Below, piece after piece: positions 1 to 10,913 of a stretch of 52,309 bases of DNA (the first letter of the stretch is position 1; every line of letters begins with the position of its first letter). The DNA comes from an uncultured Caulobacterales bacterium (GTDB lineage Bacteria > Pseudomonadota > Alphaproteobacteria > Caulobacterales > Caulobacteraceae). A program made the position numbers and the translations under genes. The stretch spans positions 1 to 52,309 of the forward strand of contig CAIUMD010000073.1 of NCBI GenBank assembly GCA_903900155.1, written 5' to 3'. The notes below the pieces were generated by a model. It was not told the origin of the DNA. It did not search any database and was given only the letters and a program-made list of their open reading frames with translations.

Positions 1-42
1 AGTCGGCTTCGCCGACAGCTCCCCCAGCGGGGGAGCAGATTT
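1..42. repeat. Right end of palindromic intergenic repeat (family 2), cut by window edge
   Basis: This stretch holds a GTCGGC/GCCGAC hairpin followed by a CTCCCCC-AGC-GGGGGAG hairpin and the terminal gcagatt. The same modules occur at 33136-33250 and 45060-45177, so this looks like the end of a third copy whose remainder lies outside the window. It sits just past the stop codon of the minus-strand phosphatase, where the hairpins could also help end transcription. Confidence 0.75.
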
Positions 43-48
43 CTAGGC

Positions 49-714
49 CTACTCCCGCCGCAGGATCTTATCCGTCAGCACCTTCCCCAGCATGTTCGCC
101 CGGAAGGTCTTCTTCATCTCGACGGGATTGTAGTCGTCGCTCTCGACCCATTCGCTGAACGTCAGCCCCTTGGGTTCGCCGACCTCCAGATATTGCTCGA
201 ACACATAGTCCAAGACGCCGGTATTGCCGTGCTTGATGTGCAGGTAGCGCGGCGACAGCTGCTGCATGGCCTCGCGGATCGGCAGGCCCAGGCGGTAGTG
301 GGCGTAGAACACGCTCATGATCCCCGCCCGGTCCGCGCCCGACTTGCAGTGCATCAGGGCCGGGTACTCGATCGTCTCGAACAGCGCCTTGGCCCCCCGC
401 ACCCGCTCGCGGATCGGGACCTCGCGCGAGGTGATGGTGAAGTCGACGAAGTTCAAACCCAGGCGCTCGCAGGCGTCCTTCTCCAGCGCGTAGAAGCTGC
501 CGTCGAAGCCGCCCCGCAGGTTCACGATCGTCTTGATGCCGCGCTTCTTCCACCAGGCCAGCTGGAACGGCCAGGGCTGGTTGGCGCGGACCATCTCGGG
601 ACTGATCCAGTGGGCGTTCGAAAAGCCCAGGCGCAGATAGGCGTGGTCGTTCCACAGATAGTGGAGATAGGTCTTGAACCGGCCCCAGGGCGTGACGAGG
701 TCGAACTTGGCCAA
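49..714 (-). CDS. Dual-specificity / tyrosine phosphatase-like protein
   Basis: Predicted 221-residue cytoplasmic phosphatase of the cysteine-dependent (DSP/PTP) superfamily. The signature HC-x5-R is visible as HCKSGADR, followed by AGIMS, the usual P-loop and following helix. The reading frame stays open far upstream over msbA, but no ATG lies near the conserved region. I chose the TTG at 712-714 because AAGGA sits 10 bases upstream and the protein then begins just before LVTPWGRFKTYLHYLW. It is divergent from msbA, with about 120 bases between starts. Bacterial relatives are often annotated as protein tyrosine phosphatase or DSP-domain proteins of unknown substrate. The location beside lipid A genes could mean a phospholipid or lipid A phosphate substrate, but that is inference only. 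Confidence 0.8.
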   Translation of the reverse strand: MAKFDLVTPWGRFKTYLHYLWNDHAYLRLGFSNAHWISPEMVRANQPWPFQLAWWKKRGIKTIVNLRGGFDGSFYALEKDACERLGLNFVDFTITSREVPIRERVRGAKALFETIEYPALMHCKSGADRAGIMSVFYAHYRLGLPIREAMQQLSPRYLHIKHGNTGVLDYVFEQYLEVGEPKGLTFSEWVESDDYNPVEMKKTFRANMLGKVLTDKILRRE

Positions 715-837
715 GAGGGCGCGATCCTTCGGAAATTCCGCGACTAAGTAGGGGCAAGCGTCCGGAAAGGCAAAACCCGCCCCGATAGCGTCGCTTTTCG
801 TCGGCAGTGCGTCCCGCAAGTCATTGACAGTCCTCGC

Positions 838-2660
<1,823 letters not shown>

Positions 2661-2664
<4 letters not shown>

Positions 2665-3362
2665 GGCCCCTGCGTTCGCCGTTCGTGATCTGGCTGCTGT
2701 CCTCGATCTTCGCCGGCTATTCCAAGCTCGTGTTCCGCACCCTGCGCATGACGGTCGAGGGCGCCGAGCAGGCCGAAGAGGTCTGGAAGCAAGGCCGCGA
2801 GACCGGCGTCGGCGCGATCCTGTGCTTCTGGCACTCGCGCATCCCGATGTCGCCGCTCAGCTGGCCGCAGGACCTGGCCCGCCGCCAGGACATGCGCGCC
2901 CTGATCTCGCGCTCGAACGACGGCGAGTTCATCGCCCGCACGGTCGAGAAGCTGGGCTTCCCGGCCATCCGCGGCTCGTCGGCCAAGAAGACCGATCTCG
3001 CCAAGAACAAGCACGGCGAGCAGGCCTTCCGCGACATGGTCAAGTGGGTCAAGGACGGCGGCGGCGTGGCCATCACCCCCGACGGCCCGCGCGGCCCGGC
3101 CGAGCACATGGAGAAGGGCACCCCGTCCCTGGCCCGCGTCACCGGCGCGCCGGTGATCTTCGTCGGCCTGGCCGCCAAGCCCTGCATCCGTCTGGGCTCG
3201 TGGGACAACACCATGGTCCCCCTGCCCTTCGCCAAGGCCGCCATGGTCTGGGACGGCCCGACCGGGGCCGGCCGCGGCGACGATCCCGACCAGCTGGCGC
3301 AGGAATGGGCCGACCGCCTGTCTGCCGTCACCCGCCGGGCCGAACAGCTGGTGGAAGATTGA
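2661..3362 (+). CDS. DUF374 lysophospholipid acyltransferase-like protein
   Basis: A 233-residue protein of the DUF374 family, distantly related to LpxL/PlsC acyltransferases. A hydrophobic N-terminal anchor (residues 5-20) precedes WHSR at about 57-60, the position of the catalytic histidine region, and RGSSAKK further on. The TTG start at 2661 overlaps the msbA stop (TTGA), so the two are probably translationally coupled. Family members lie in lipid A/Kdo operons across Alphaproteobacteria and are thought to add a secondary acyl chain or act on a related lipid. The exact donor and acceptor cannot be told from sequence. Confidence 0.8.
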
Positions 3363-3392
3363 TCCCGTCCGCCCTTGGTGGGATGTAGGGCC

Positions 3393-4403
3393 ATGCCGCA
3401 CGATCACTCCGGACACGACCACACCCCTCATAGTGGGAAGGGGCACGACCATGATCACCACGATCATGATCACGCGCAGGGGCACGGCCATAGCCACGGC
3501 CCCGGCGGCCATCACCACCATGCGCCCAAGGACTTCGGCCGCGCCTTCGCGATCGGGGTGGCGCTGAACCTGGGCTTCGTGCTGGTCGAGGCCGGCGCCG
3601 GCCTGATCACCCATTCGCTGGCCCTGCTGGCCGACGCCGGCCACAACCTGTCGGACGTGCTGGGCCTGCTCCTGGCCTGGGGCGCGGCCGTGCTGGCCAA
3701 GCGCGCGCCCAGCGCCCGCCGCACCTATGGCCTGCGCAAGGGCACCATCCTGGCCTCGCTGGCCAATGCCGCCCTGCTGCTGCTGGCCGTCGGCGCCATC
3801 GCCTGGGAGGCCGTCCGCCGCTTCGGCGCGCCCGAGCCCGTCCAGACCGGCCCGGTGATGATCGTCGCCGCCATCGGCATCGCCATCAACACCGCCACGG
3901 CCCTGATGTTCATGAAGGGCGCGGAGGACGACCTGAACGTCCGGGGGGCCTTCCTGCACATGGCCGCCGACGCCGCCGTCTCGGCCGGCGTCGTGGTCGC
4001 GGCCCTGGCCATGGGCCTGACCAACTGGCTGTGGATCGACCCGGTGGTCAGCCTGGTCATCGTCGTCGTCATCGTCATGGGCACCTGGGGCCTGCTACGC
4101 GACTCGCTGGACATGGCCCTGGACGCCGCCCCGCGCGGCATCGATCCGGGCAAGGTCCGCGCCTGGCTGGCCGCCCGCCCGGGCGTCAGCGAGGTCCACG
4201 ACCTGCACATCTGGGCCATGAGCACCACCGAGACGGCTTTGACGGCTCACGTTGTCCGTCCGCTGGACGGGGACCACGACCAGTTCCTGCACGACGCCTG
4301 CGCCGAGCTGGCCAACCGCTTCAAGATCGGCCACGTGACCATCCAGGTCGAGACCAGCCACGGCGCCCATCGCTGCGCCCTGGCCCCTGAAGGCGTGGTG
4401 TGA
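3393..4403 (+). CDS. Cation diffusion facilitator (zinc/cobalt exporter)
   Basis: A 336-residue CDF-family proton/metal antiporter of the inner membrane. The first 45 residues are a histidine- and aspartate-rich segment (repeated HDH, HGH) expected to bind Zn(II) or Co(II). Six hydrophobic helices follow, with the transport-site pairs H84/D88 (HNLSD) in helix 2 and H189/D193 (HMAAD) in helix 5, and a C-terminal cytoplasmic domain with the usual DLHIW motif. This H-D/H-D pattern is typical of Zn exporters such as ZitB. I use ATG 3393 rather than the TTG at 3375. The gene sits inside the envelope operon and its stop overlaps the waaA start. Confidence 0.88.
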   Translation: MPHDHSGHDHTPHSGKGHDHDHHDHDHAQGHGHSHGPGGHHHHAPKDFGRAFAIGVALNLGFVLVEAGAGLITHSLALLADAGHNLSDVLGLLLAWGAAVLAKRAPSARRTYGLRKGTILASLANAALLLLAVGAIAWEAVRRFGAPEPVQTGPVMIVAAIGIAINTATALMFMKGAEDDLNVRGAFLHMAADAAVSAGVVVAALAMGLTNWLWIDPVVSLVIVVVIVMGTWGLLRDSLDMALDAAPRGIDPGKVRAWLAARPGVSEVHDLHIWAMSTTETALTAHVVRPLDGDHDQFLHDACAELANRFKIGHVTIQVETSHGAHRCALAPEGVV

Positions 4404-5629
4404 CCCTGTCCCTGGGCCTCTATCAGGCCGCCACGGGCCTGCTCGAACCCCTCGCCCCCGCCGTGCTGGCCGGCCGCGCCCGCAAGGGCAAGGAGGACCC
4501 GGCGCGGATCGCCGAACGCCTGGGCCGCGCTCAGGTCTCGCGCCCCGACGGCCCGCTGGTCTGGCTGCACGGCGCCAGCGTCGGCGAGAGCCTGTCGATC
4601 CTGCCGCTGGTCGAGCGCCTGCGCGCCGAGCGGCCGGAGGTCACCGTGCTGGTCACCTCGGGCACCACCACCTCGGCCGCCCTGCTGGCCAAGCGCCTGC
4701 CGGGCGGCGCGATCCACCAGTACGTCCCGGTCGACGCCCCCGGCGCGGCGCGGCGCTTCATCGCCCGCTGGAAGCCCGGCCTGGCGGTCTTCGTCGAGAG
4801 CGAGCTGTGGCCAAACCTTCTGCTGGAGGCCAAGGCCGCCGGCACGCGCCTGGCCTTGGTCTCGGCCAAGCTTTCGGACCGCAGCTTCAAGAGCTGGAGC
4901 AAGCGCCCGGACGCGGCGCGCCAGCTTCTGTCAGGCTTTGACCTGATCCTGGCCAAGGACGCCCGCGCCCACCAACGCTTCGAGGCCCTGGGCGGCCAGG
5001 TCGCCGGCGAGGCCGACCTGAAGTTCGGCGCCGCGCCGCTGCCGGCTGCGGCCGCCGACATCCGCTTCGACCGTCCGCCCCTGCTGATCGCCAGCACCCA
5101 TCCGAGCGAGGACGAGATCGCGCTCGACGCCATCGTCGCCCTGCCGGACCGTCCGCCGGTCATCCTGGCTCCGCGTCACGTCGAGCGCGGTCCGGCCATC
5201 ATCGAACTGGCCAAGGCGCGCGGCCTGACCGCCGCCCTGCGCAGCCAGCCCTCCGACAGCGCCGACATCCTCGTCGCCGACACCCTGGGCGAGATGGGTC
5301 TGTGGTTCCGGCTGGCCGGGACCTCGGTCATCGCCGGCAGCCTGGTCGAGGGGATCGGCGGCCACAATCCGCTGGAGGCCGCGCGCCTGGACTGCCCGGC
5401 GATCAGCGGCCCGTTCGTCGACAACTGGACCTCGGCCTTCGCGGGCCTGGAGGCGGCCGGCGGCGTGGTCATGACCTCGCCCGAGAGCCTGCGCGACGCC
5501 ATCGCCGCCGATCTCGCCGATCCGGCAACCGCTCGCGAACGCGCCGCCCGCGCCCGCGCTTTTGTCGACACCCGCGACGCCGAAGCGCGCGCCGGCCTCT
5601 CCCGCATCCTCGAGTTGGTCCCCAGATAG
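4400..5629 (+). CDS. waaA: 3-deoxy-D-manno-octulosonic acid (Kdo) transferase
   Basis: A 409-residue GT30 glycosyltransferase that adds Kdo from CMP-Kdo to the lipid IVA precursor at the inner membrane. An N-terminal hydrophobic stretch acts as the anchor. HGASVGE at residues 57-63 is the conserved acceptor-site motif, whose glutamate is the proposed catalytic base. SELWPN and the GSLVEGIGGHNPLEAA segment are characteristic of the C-terminal CMP-Kdo domain. The GTG start at 4400 overlaps the stop of the CDF gene, and lpxK starts 4 bases after its stop, so the three form one transcription unit. Whether it adds one or two Kdo residues cannot be read from sequence. Confidence 0.93.
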   Translation: MTLSLGLYQAATGLLEPLAPAVLAGRARKGKEDPARIAERLGRAQVSRPDGPLVWLHGASVGESLSILPLVERLRAERPEVTVLVTSGTTTSAALLAKRLPGGAIHQYVPVDAPGAARRFIARWKPGLAVFVESELWPNLLLEAKAAGTRLALVSAKLSDRSFKSWSKRPDAARQLLSGFDLILAKDARAHQRFEALGGQVAGEADLKFGAAPLPAAAADIRFDRPPLLIASTHPSEDEIALDAIVALPDRPPVILAPRHVERGPAIIELAKARGLTAALRSQPSDSADILVADTLGEMGLWFRLAGTSVIAGSLVEGIGGHNPLEAARLDCPAISGPFVDNWTSAFAGLEAAGGVVMTSPESLRDAIAADLADPATARERAARARAFVDTRDAEARAGLSRILELVPR

Positions 5630-5633
5630 TCCC

Positions 5634-6641
5634 ATGAAACTCGGCACGCCGCGCTGGTGGTACGTGAAGAACGGCGGGCCCGCCCCGCTGACCCGCGCCC
5701 TGCTGACTCCGCTGTCGTGGATCTGGGCCGACGCCACGCGCCGCCGCATCGCTCGCACCACGCCGGCCATCGTCGGCGCGCCGGTGATCTGCGTCGGCAA
5801 CGTCACCATGGGCGGGGCCGGCAAGACCCCGATCGTGCGCGAGTTGCTGCTGACCCTGACCAGGCGCGGCGTCAATGCTCATGGCCTGTCGCGCGGCTAT
5901 GGCGGCAAGCTGAAGGGCCCGACCCAGGTCGACACCCGCCGCCACACCGCCAAGGACGTCGGCGACGAGCCGCTGATGCTGGCCCAGGACTTCCCGATGT
6001 GGGTGGCGATCGACCGCGTGGCCGGCGCCAAGGCGGCCGCTACGCGCGGCGCCCAGGCGATCGTCATGGACGACGGCCACCAGAACCCCAGCATCAAGAA
6101 GGCCCTGTCCCTGGTCGTGGTCGACGGCGAGACGCGCGGCGGCGAGTGGCCGTTCGGCGATGGCCGCGTCTTCCCCGCCGGTCCGATGCGCGAGCCGCTG
6201 AAGGTGGGCCTGTCCCGCGCCGACGCCGTGATCGTGCTGCTGCCGGTCGACATGGAGCAGCCCGACTTCGACCTCCTGGTCGAGTTCGGGGACATGCCGG
6301 TTCTGGTCGCCCGGCTCGAGCCCGCGGCTCCGGTTCCCGCCGGTCCGCAGGTCGGCTTCGCCGGCATCGGCAAGCCCTGGAAGGTCGAGAAGGCCCTGAC
6401 CGCCGCCGGCTGCCAGCTGGTCGACTTCGCCCCGTTCCCCGACCACGGCGAATATGACGAGGCGACGCTAAAGATGCTGGCCGATCGCGCCAGGGTCTAT
6501 GACGCGGGGCTCGTGACCACTGAGAAGGACTGGGTCCGCCTGCCGCCCGCCTGGCGCGACAAGGTCATGCCGTGGCCCGTCCGCGCCCGCTTCGACGACG
6601 AAGCGGCGGTGGAGGAGCTGCTGGCCAAGGTGGGGCTGTAG
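5634..6641 (+). CDS. lpxK: Tetraacyldisaccharide 4'-kinase
   Basis: A 335-residue P-loop kinase that phosphorylates the 4' position of the lipid A disaccharide at the inner membrane. The N-terminal PRWWYVKNGG and first hydrophobic helix match LpxK. The Walker A GGAGKTP begins at residue 60, and DDGHQNPSIKK is the family signature of the active site. The ATG at 5634 comes 4 bases after the waaA stop. Together with msbA and waaA it makes this a lipid A maturation and export cluster. Confidence 0.93.
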   Translation: MKLGTPRWWYVKNGGPAPLTRALLTPLSWIWADATRRRIARTTPAIVGAPVICVGNVTMGGAGKTPIVRELLLTLTRRGVNAHGLSRGYGGKLKGPTQVDTRRHTAKDVGDEPLMLAQDFPMWVAIDRVAGAKAAATRGAQAIVMDDGHQNPSIKKALSLVVVDGETRGGEWPFGDGRVFPAGPMREPLKVGLSRADAVIVLLPVDMEQPDFDLLVEFGDMPVLVARLEPAAPVPAGPQVGFAGIGKPWKVEKALTAAGCQLVDFAPFPDHGEYDEATLKMLADRARVYDAGLVTTEKDWVRLPPAWRDKVMPWPVRARFDDEAAVEELLAKVGL

Positions 6642-6651
6642 CTTGATCGCC

Positions 6652-6687
6652 CTACTTGTAGACCACCCCGCCCTTGATCACCGACGT
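6652..6687 (-). pseudogene. Possible relic of an amidohydrolase C-terminus
   Basis: Immediately after the stop of the APH-type kinase the minus strand reads TSVIKGGVVYK then stop. Metal-dependent amidohydrolases very often end in a strand of this type (V-x-K-G/D-G-x-V-Y). With only about 12 codons this could be chance, but it looks like the tail of a gene whose body has been deleted. Confidence 0.22.
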
Positions 6688-6689
6688 CG

Positions 6690-7772
6690 CTAAGCCCCCG
6701 CCTTCTGCGCGAAGGCCCAGGCTCCCTTGGCCAGGACCGGCACGCGCGCCTCCATCAGCTGCGCATGGGCGCTGGCGGCGGTGCCGTCGCGGACGCGGCC
6801 GACGATGCCCTGGCAGATGCCGGCCAGTCTGAAGAGGTTGTAGCTGAAATACCAGTCCAGCTCGGGCAGGCCGTCGCGGCCGGTGGCCTTGCAGTAGCGC
6901 TCGACCGCCTGCGGGATGGTCGGCACGCCATAGGCTTCCAGGTCCTTGATCTCGGCCAGGCCGCCGCGCTGGTCGGACGGCATCACCCAGTTCATCAGGA
7001 AGTAGCTGAAGTCGGCCAGCGGATTGCCCAGGGTCGACAGCTCCCAGTCCAGCACCGCCACCACGCGCGGCTCGGCAGCGTGCAGGATCATGTTGTCCAG
7101 GCGGTAGTCGCCATGGACGATCGAGGTCTGGTCGTCGGCCGGGCAGCTCTGCGGCAGCCAGTCGATCAGCCGGTCCATGTCCTCGATGGTCTTGGTCTCG
7201 GACGCCTTGTATTGCTTGGTCCAGCGGTCGATCTGGCGGGCGAAATAGTTGCCCGGCTTGCCGTAGTCGGCCAGGCCCACGGCCGCGTAGTCGACATTGT
7301 GCAGGGCCGCCAGGGTGTCGATCTCGGCCTCGTAGATCGCCCGGCGCTCGGCCGGCGCGTAGTCCGGCAAGGTCCCGTCCCACAGAATCCGGCCTTCGAC
7401 ATTGTCCATGACGTAGAAGATCGTGCCGATGACGTCCTCGTCCATGCACAGGGCGTAGGCCTTGGCGACGGGGAAGTCGGCCTTGTTCAGGCCCGAGATC
7501 ACCTTGAACTCGCGATCGACGGCGTGGGCGGACGGCAGCAGCTTGCCCGGCGGCTTGCGGCGCAGGACGTACTTCCTGCCCGGCGTGACCAGCTGGTAGG
7601 TCGGGTTCGACTGGCCGCCCTTGAACTGGCGCACCTCCAGCGGGCCGGCATAACCCTCGACATTGGCCGCGAGCCACGTCGCCAGCCTGGCCTCGTCGAT
7701 CGCATGGCGCGGGTCGACCGGCTTGGTGCCCGAGTTCATGTCCTGGGCGGACTGTTCGGCGGCTTCGGCCAT
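6690..7772 (-). CDS. APH-fold phosphotransferase (acyl-CoA dehydrogenase-associated type)
   Basis: A 360-residue member of the aminoglycoside phosphotransferase/choline kinase fold, in the subfamily that resembles the N-terminal half of human ACAD10/11. The ATP-binding lobe contains GGQSNPTYQL and YVLRRKP. The catalytic loop HGDYRLDNMI starts at H220, and DWELSTLGNPLADF carries the metal-binding aspartate. Family members are cytoplasmic and are thought to phosphorylate hydroxy-acyl substrates rather than antibiotics. Resistance should not be assumed. ATG 7770-7772 was chosen over upstream frame-open codons because GGGGAG lies about 10 bases upstream. Confidence 0.82.
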   Translation of the reverse strand: MAEAAEQSAQDMNSGTKPVDPRHAIDEARLATWLAANVEGYAGPLEVRQFKGGQSNPTYQLVTPGRKYVLRRKPPGKLLPSAHAVDREFKVISGLNKADFPVAKAYALCMDEDVIGTIFYVMDNVEGRILWDGTLPDYAPAERRAIYEAEIDTLAALHNVDYAAVGLADYGKPGNYFARQIDRWTKQYKASETKTIEDMDRLIDWLPQSCPADDQTSIVHGDYRLDNMILHAAEPRVVAVLDWELSTLGNPLADFSYFLMNWVMPSDQRGGLAEIKDLEAYGVPTIPQAVERYCKATGRDGLPELDWYFSYNLFRLAGICQGIVGRVRDGTAASAHAQLMEARVPVLAKGAWAFAQKAGA

Positions 7773-7836
7773 GGCGCGTCTACTCCCCAACGCTTGTTTG
7801 AAAGGGAGTTTAGAGAGTGACGCGCCGCTGGCAACC

Positions 7837-9120
7837 CTAGGACTGTTTCAGCGCCCGCCAGCCGATATCGCTGCGATAGAAGCCGCCTTCCAGGCTGATG
7901 GCGCCCAGGGCGGCATAGGCCACGTCGCGGGCCTCGTGCAGGGTGGCGCCCAGGGCGCAGACGTTCAGCACCCGGCCGCCCGAGGCGCGCAGATTACCCT
8001 CCGCGTCACGGGTCGTGCCGGCGTGGAAGACCACGGCTTCGACGCCGAAATCGGCCTCGGCGTCCTGGATCAGGCCGCCGGTCTTGGGCGCGTCGGGATA
8101 GCCCTCGGCGGCCAGGACCACGCAGATGGCGGCCTCCTCGCGCCACTTCGGCGGCTCGGCCGAGGCCAGCTCGCCCTTGGCGCAGGCCAACAGGATCGGG
8201 ACGATGTCGCTGTCCAGGCGCAACATCAGGGTCTGGCACTCCGGGTCGCCGAAGCGGGCGTTGTACTCCACCAGCTTCGGCCCCGTGGGCGTCAGCATCA
8301 GGCCGGCATAGAGCACGCCGACATACGGATTGCCCTCGGCGGCCATGCCCTCGACGGTCGGGACGATCAGCTCGCGCCAGGCCTGGTCGATCAGGGCCTG
8401 GGTCAGGACCGCCGGCGGCGAATAGGCGCCCATGCCGCCGGTGTTGGGGCCTTCGTCGCCGTCATAGGCGCGCTTGTGATCCTGGACCGCCCCGAACAGC
8501 ACGGCGGTCTTGCCGTCGGAAAGGGCGAACAGCGAGGCTTCCTCGCCGTGCATGAACGCCTCGATCACCACGCGCGCGCCGGCCGAGCCGAACCGGCCGC
8601 CCAGCATGTCGAGCACGGCGGCGTCAGCGTCGGCGCGGGTCTGCGCGATGACCACGCCCTTGCCGGCCGCCAGGCCGTCGGCCTTGATCACGAACGGCGC
8701 TTCCAGGGTATCGAGGAAAGCGCCGGCGGCGCCCGCGTCCTCGAACACCCCATAGGCCGCCGTCGGCAGGCCGTGGCGCTGGCAGAAGTCCTTGGTGAAG
8801 GCCTTGGAGGTCTCCAGCTGCGCGGCGCGCTGGCTGCCGCCGAAGCAGGGGACGCCGACCGTCGCCAGCTTGTCAGCGAGGCCGACTTCCAGCGCCGATT
8901 CCGGGCCGACCACGACCAGGTCCGCGCCGATCTCCCGGGCCAGGGCCACGAGGCCGTCGGCGTCGGTCGCCTTGACGGCGCGCAGCTCGGCCACGGCTTC
9001 GATGCCAGGATTGCCCGGGGCGGCGACGAGGCGGCCGCACAGGGGCGACTGGGCGATCTTCCAGGCCAGGGCGTGCTCGCGCCCGCCGGACCCGACGAGA
9101 AGGATGGTCAGCTTTTCCAT
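7837..9120 (-). CDS. purD: Phosphoribosylamine-glycine ligase
   Basis: A 427-residue ATP-grasp enzyme that joins glycine to 5-phosphoribosylamine in the second step of purine synthesis. The protein opens with [11 protein letters not shown] at residues 10-20, the classic PurD N-terminus. [11 protein letters not shown] and [12 protein letters not shown] are the family's catalytic and metal-binding motifs. Length is normal. The start is the ATG of MEKLTILLV. It stands alone here, with no other pur genes nearby. Confidence 0.96.
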   Translation of the reverse strand: MEKLTILLVGSGGREHALAWKIAQSPLCGRLVAAPGNPGIEAVAELRAVKATDADGLVALAREIGADLVVVGPESALEVGLADKLATVGVPCFGGSQRAAQLETSKAFTKDFCQRHGLPTAAYGVFEDAGAAGAFLDTLEAPFVIKADGLAAGKGVVIAQTRADADAAVLDMLGGRFGSAGARVVIEAFMHGEEASLFALSDGKTAVLFGAVQDHKRAYDGDEGPNTGGMGAYSPPAVLTQALIDQAWRELIVPTVEGMAAEGNPYVGVLYAGLMLTPTGPKLVEYNARFGDPECQTLMLRLDSDIVPILLACAKGELASAEPPKWREEAAICVVLAAEGYPDAPKTGGLIQDAEADFGVEAVVFHAGTTRDAEGNLRASGGRVLNVCALGATLHEARDVAYAALGAISLEGGFYRSDIGWRALKQS

Positions 9121-9232
9121 GAGCGCGGGGTGTGGCGCGCGCACGGCCCGCGGTCAAGCGGTTCGCCCCATCCCGCCGTCATTCGCCCCGTGGCGATGGC
9201 GACGACGCCCCGAGCTGACCGAGGCTGGCGGC

Positions 9233-9907
9233 ATGGAAAAGCTGTTCTCTCCCGCCCTGGCCCTGCACGTCGCCTGCGGCTTCGCCCTGGTCGCGGCCGG
9301 CCTGGCGCCGATCCTCACCCGCAAGGGCTCGCGCGCCCACCGCTGGTCGGGCCGCGTCTTCGTCGTGCTGATGAGCGTGCTGCTGGCGGCCGCCTGGCTG
9401 ATGACCGCCCTGCGCTTCAGCGCCTATTTCGCGGCCCTGTCGGCGACGGCGACGATCACCGTCTTCTCCGGGACCCGGGTCCTGCGCCGCAAGCGGCCGG
9501 ACCTGGATCCACGCCAGCGGGCGAAGGCGCTGGACTGGGGCGTGACCCTGGCCGTTCTCGCCATCGGCGCCTGGGTGCTGGCCCTGGTCGCCACGGGCCA
9601 CACGGCGCGCAACGGCGCGGTGTCCATGGCCCTGGCCTATGGCGCTTTCACAATGGGCGGCTGGGACCTCTGGCGGTTCGCGCGGCCGACGGACTGGCCG
9701 TTCTCGCCAGACCTCTGGACGTACGAGCATCTTGTGAAGATGCTCAGCGCCTACGGCGCGGTGATGAGCGCCTTCTCGGGCAATTTCCTGACCTTCCTGC
9801 CGCCCCCATGGAGCCAGCTCTGGCCGACCCTGCTGTTCCAACCGATGGCGGTGATCTGGATCGTCGTGCTGGCCACGCGTCGGCGGCGGACCTTGTCCCC
9901 CGCTTGA
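9233..9907 (+). CDS. DUF2306-like integral membrane protein
   Basis: A 224-residue protein with about six hydrophobic helices. Its N-terminal pattern HVACGFALVAAGLAPI, then RKGSRAHRWSGRVF, is typical of DUF2306 predicted membrane proteins: a helix, a basic loop with HRWSG, then further helices. No function is established for the family. Its stop overlaps the TTG start of the next gene (TTGA), so it is probably co-translated with a membrane-bound LytTR regulator and may be its sensing or output partner. That pairing is inference from coupling only. Confidence 0.7.
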   Translation: MEKLFSPALALHVACGFALVAAGLAPILTRKGSRAHRWSGRVFVVLMSVLLAAAWLMTALRFSAYFAALSATATITVFSGTRVLRRKRPDLDPRQRAKALDWGVTLAVLAIGAWVLALVATGHTARNGAVSMALAYGAFTMGGWDLWRFARPTDWPFSPDLWTYEHLVKMLSAYGAVMSAFSGNFLTFLPPPWSQLWPTLLFQPMAVIWIVVLATRRRRTLSPA

Positions 9908-10716
9908 GCCGCGCGCCGACCGCCGCCTGGGTCTGGGCGTTCACGGCCTATAGCTGGCTGATGACCACGACCAGCGCGGCCTGGTTCGCGCGGCGGTTCG
10001 CGGCCCAGCGCGGGGTCGTTCTGGACGTCCTGACCTCGCTGGCCTGGCAGGGCGCGGTCTATGCCGCCTGGCTGCCGGCGGCGGGCCTGGTGTGGCTGGT
10101 CCTGCGACGGTTCGGGGCCGGACCGCGCGGGCTGCTGGCGGCGTCCCTGGCCGGGATCGTCGCCGCGCCCCTGGAGGCGTTGGCGTCCAGCCTGATCGAC
10201 CAGGCCTTCATCGGCGGGACCGACCTGGCCGGACGCGTCCTGGGCCGGGTTCCGGTGTGCATCCTGCTCTATACCGCCATCGTCGCGGTCGGTCTGGCGG
10301 CCGTCCACCATCGCCGCGCCGGCGAGGCCCGCGCCCGCAACGCGCAGCTCGAGGCGGCCTTGGCGCAGGCTCGCGCCGTCGCCGCGCCGCCCGAGCGGCT
10401 GATGGTCATGACCGGCGCGCGCCGCGCGCCCGTCGAGGCCTGCGCGGTCGAGTGGTTCGCCGCGGCGGACAACTATGTCGTCGTCCACTGGTCCGGACGC
10501 GAGGGTCTGCTGCGCGTGACGCTACAGAGCCTGGAGGCCCGCCTGGACCCTCGCCTCTTCGCCCGCATCCACCGCTCGACCCTGGTGAACCTGGCCCATG
10601 TGCGCGAGGCCCAGCCGCTGTCGGACGGTTCGTGGCGGCTGATCCTGGCCAGCGGGGCCGAGCTGGTGACCAGCCGCACCTATCGCGAGGACGTGCTGCG
10701 TCGCCTGGGGCGCTGA
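9904..10716 (+). CDS. Membrane-anchored LytTR-domain transcription regulator
   Basis: A 270-residue protein with about four N-terminal transmembrane helices (residues 5-140), a short coiled linker, and a C-terminal LytTR DNA-binding domain (about 165-268). The LytTR part shows EWFAAADNYV, the RVTLQSLEARL segment and FARIHRSTLVNL, all standard for the beta-strand DNA-binding fold. No receiver domain is present, so a signal would be sensed in the membrane rather than by phosphorelay. The start is the TTG overlapping the stop of the DUF2306-like gene. The target promoter is unknown. The coupled neighbour is the best candidate for a functional partner. Confidence 0.8.
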   Translation: MSRAPTAAWVWAFTAYSWLMTTTSAAWFARRFAAQRGVVLDVLTSLAWQGAVYAAWLPAAGLVWLVLRRFGAGPRGLLAASLAGIVAAPLEALASSLIDQAFIGGTDLAGRVLGRVPVCILLYTAIVAVGLAAVHHRRAGEARARNAQLEAALAQARAVAAPPERLMVMTGARRAPVEACAVEWFAAADNYVVVHWSGREGLLRVTLQSLEARLDPRLFARIHRSTLVNLAHVREAQPLSDGSWRLILASGAELVTSRTYREDVLRRLGR

Positions 10717-10811
10717 GCTGCGTCCTATCCTGTTCGAGAGCATCGCGGCGGCCGTGGATTTGGCGGCGGAGGCGAACGAGGAGCGGATCCTCAGACTGTA
10801 GCGGGACCGAA

Positions 10812-10902
10812 GTCCTCGCCCTTCGACAGGCTCAGGGTGAGGACTTCTGCTGATCCGTCGCTGGCAATAGCCCTCATCCTGAGCCTGTCGAAGGACGAGG
10901 GC
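10812..10902. repeat. REP-like hairpin pair (family 1)
   Basis: Two inverted units of the repeat with constant loop TCGACAGGCTC: one at 10812-10844 and its reverse complement at 10870-10902. Each unit folds into its own stem-loop and the two can also pair with each other. It lies between the LytTR gene and the 3' end of phoB, which are convergent. Just upstream, 10728-10800 holds a short open frame ending in LAAEANEERILRL, which may be a gene relic. Confidence 0.85.
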
Positions 10903-10913
10903 GGATTCGCTGC

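Noticed and set aside
6690..7772. Aminoglycoside resistance gene
   Set aside because: The fold is shared, but motifs match the acyl-CoA dehydrogenase-associated kinase branch, and nothing in the context suggests resistance.
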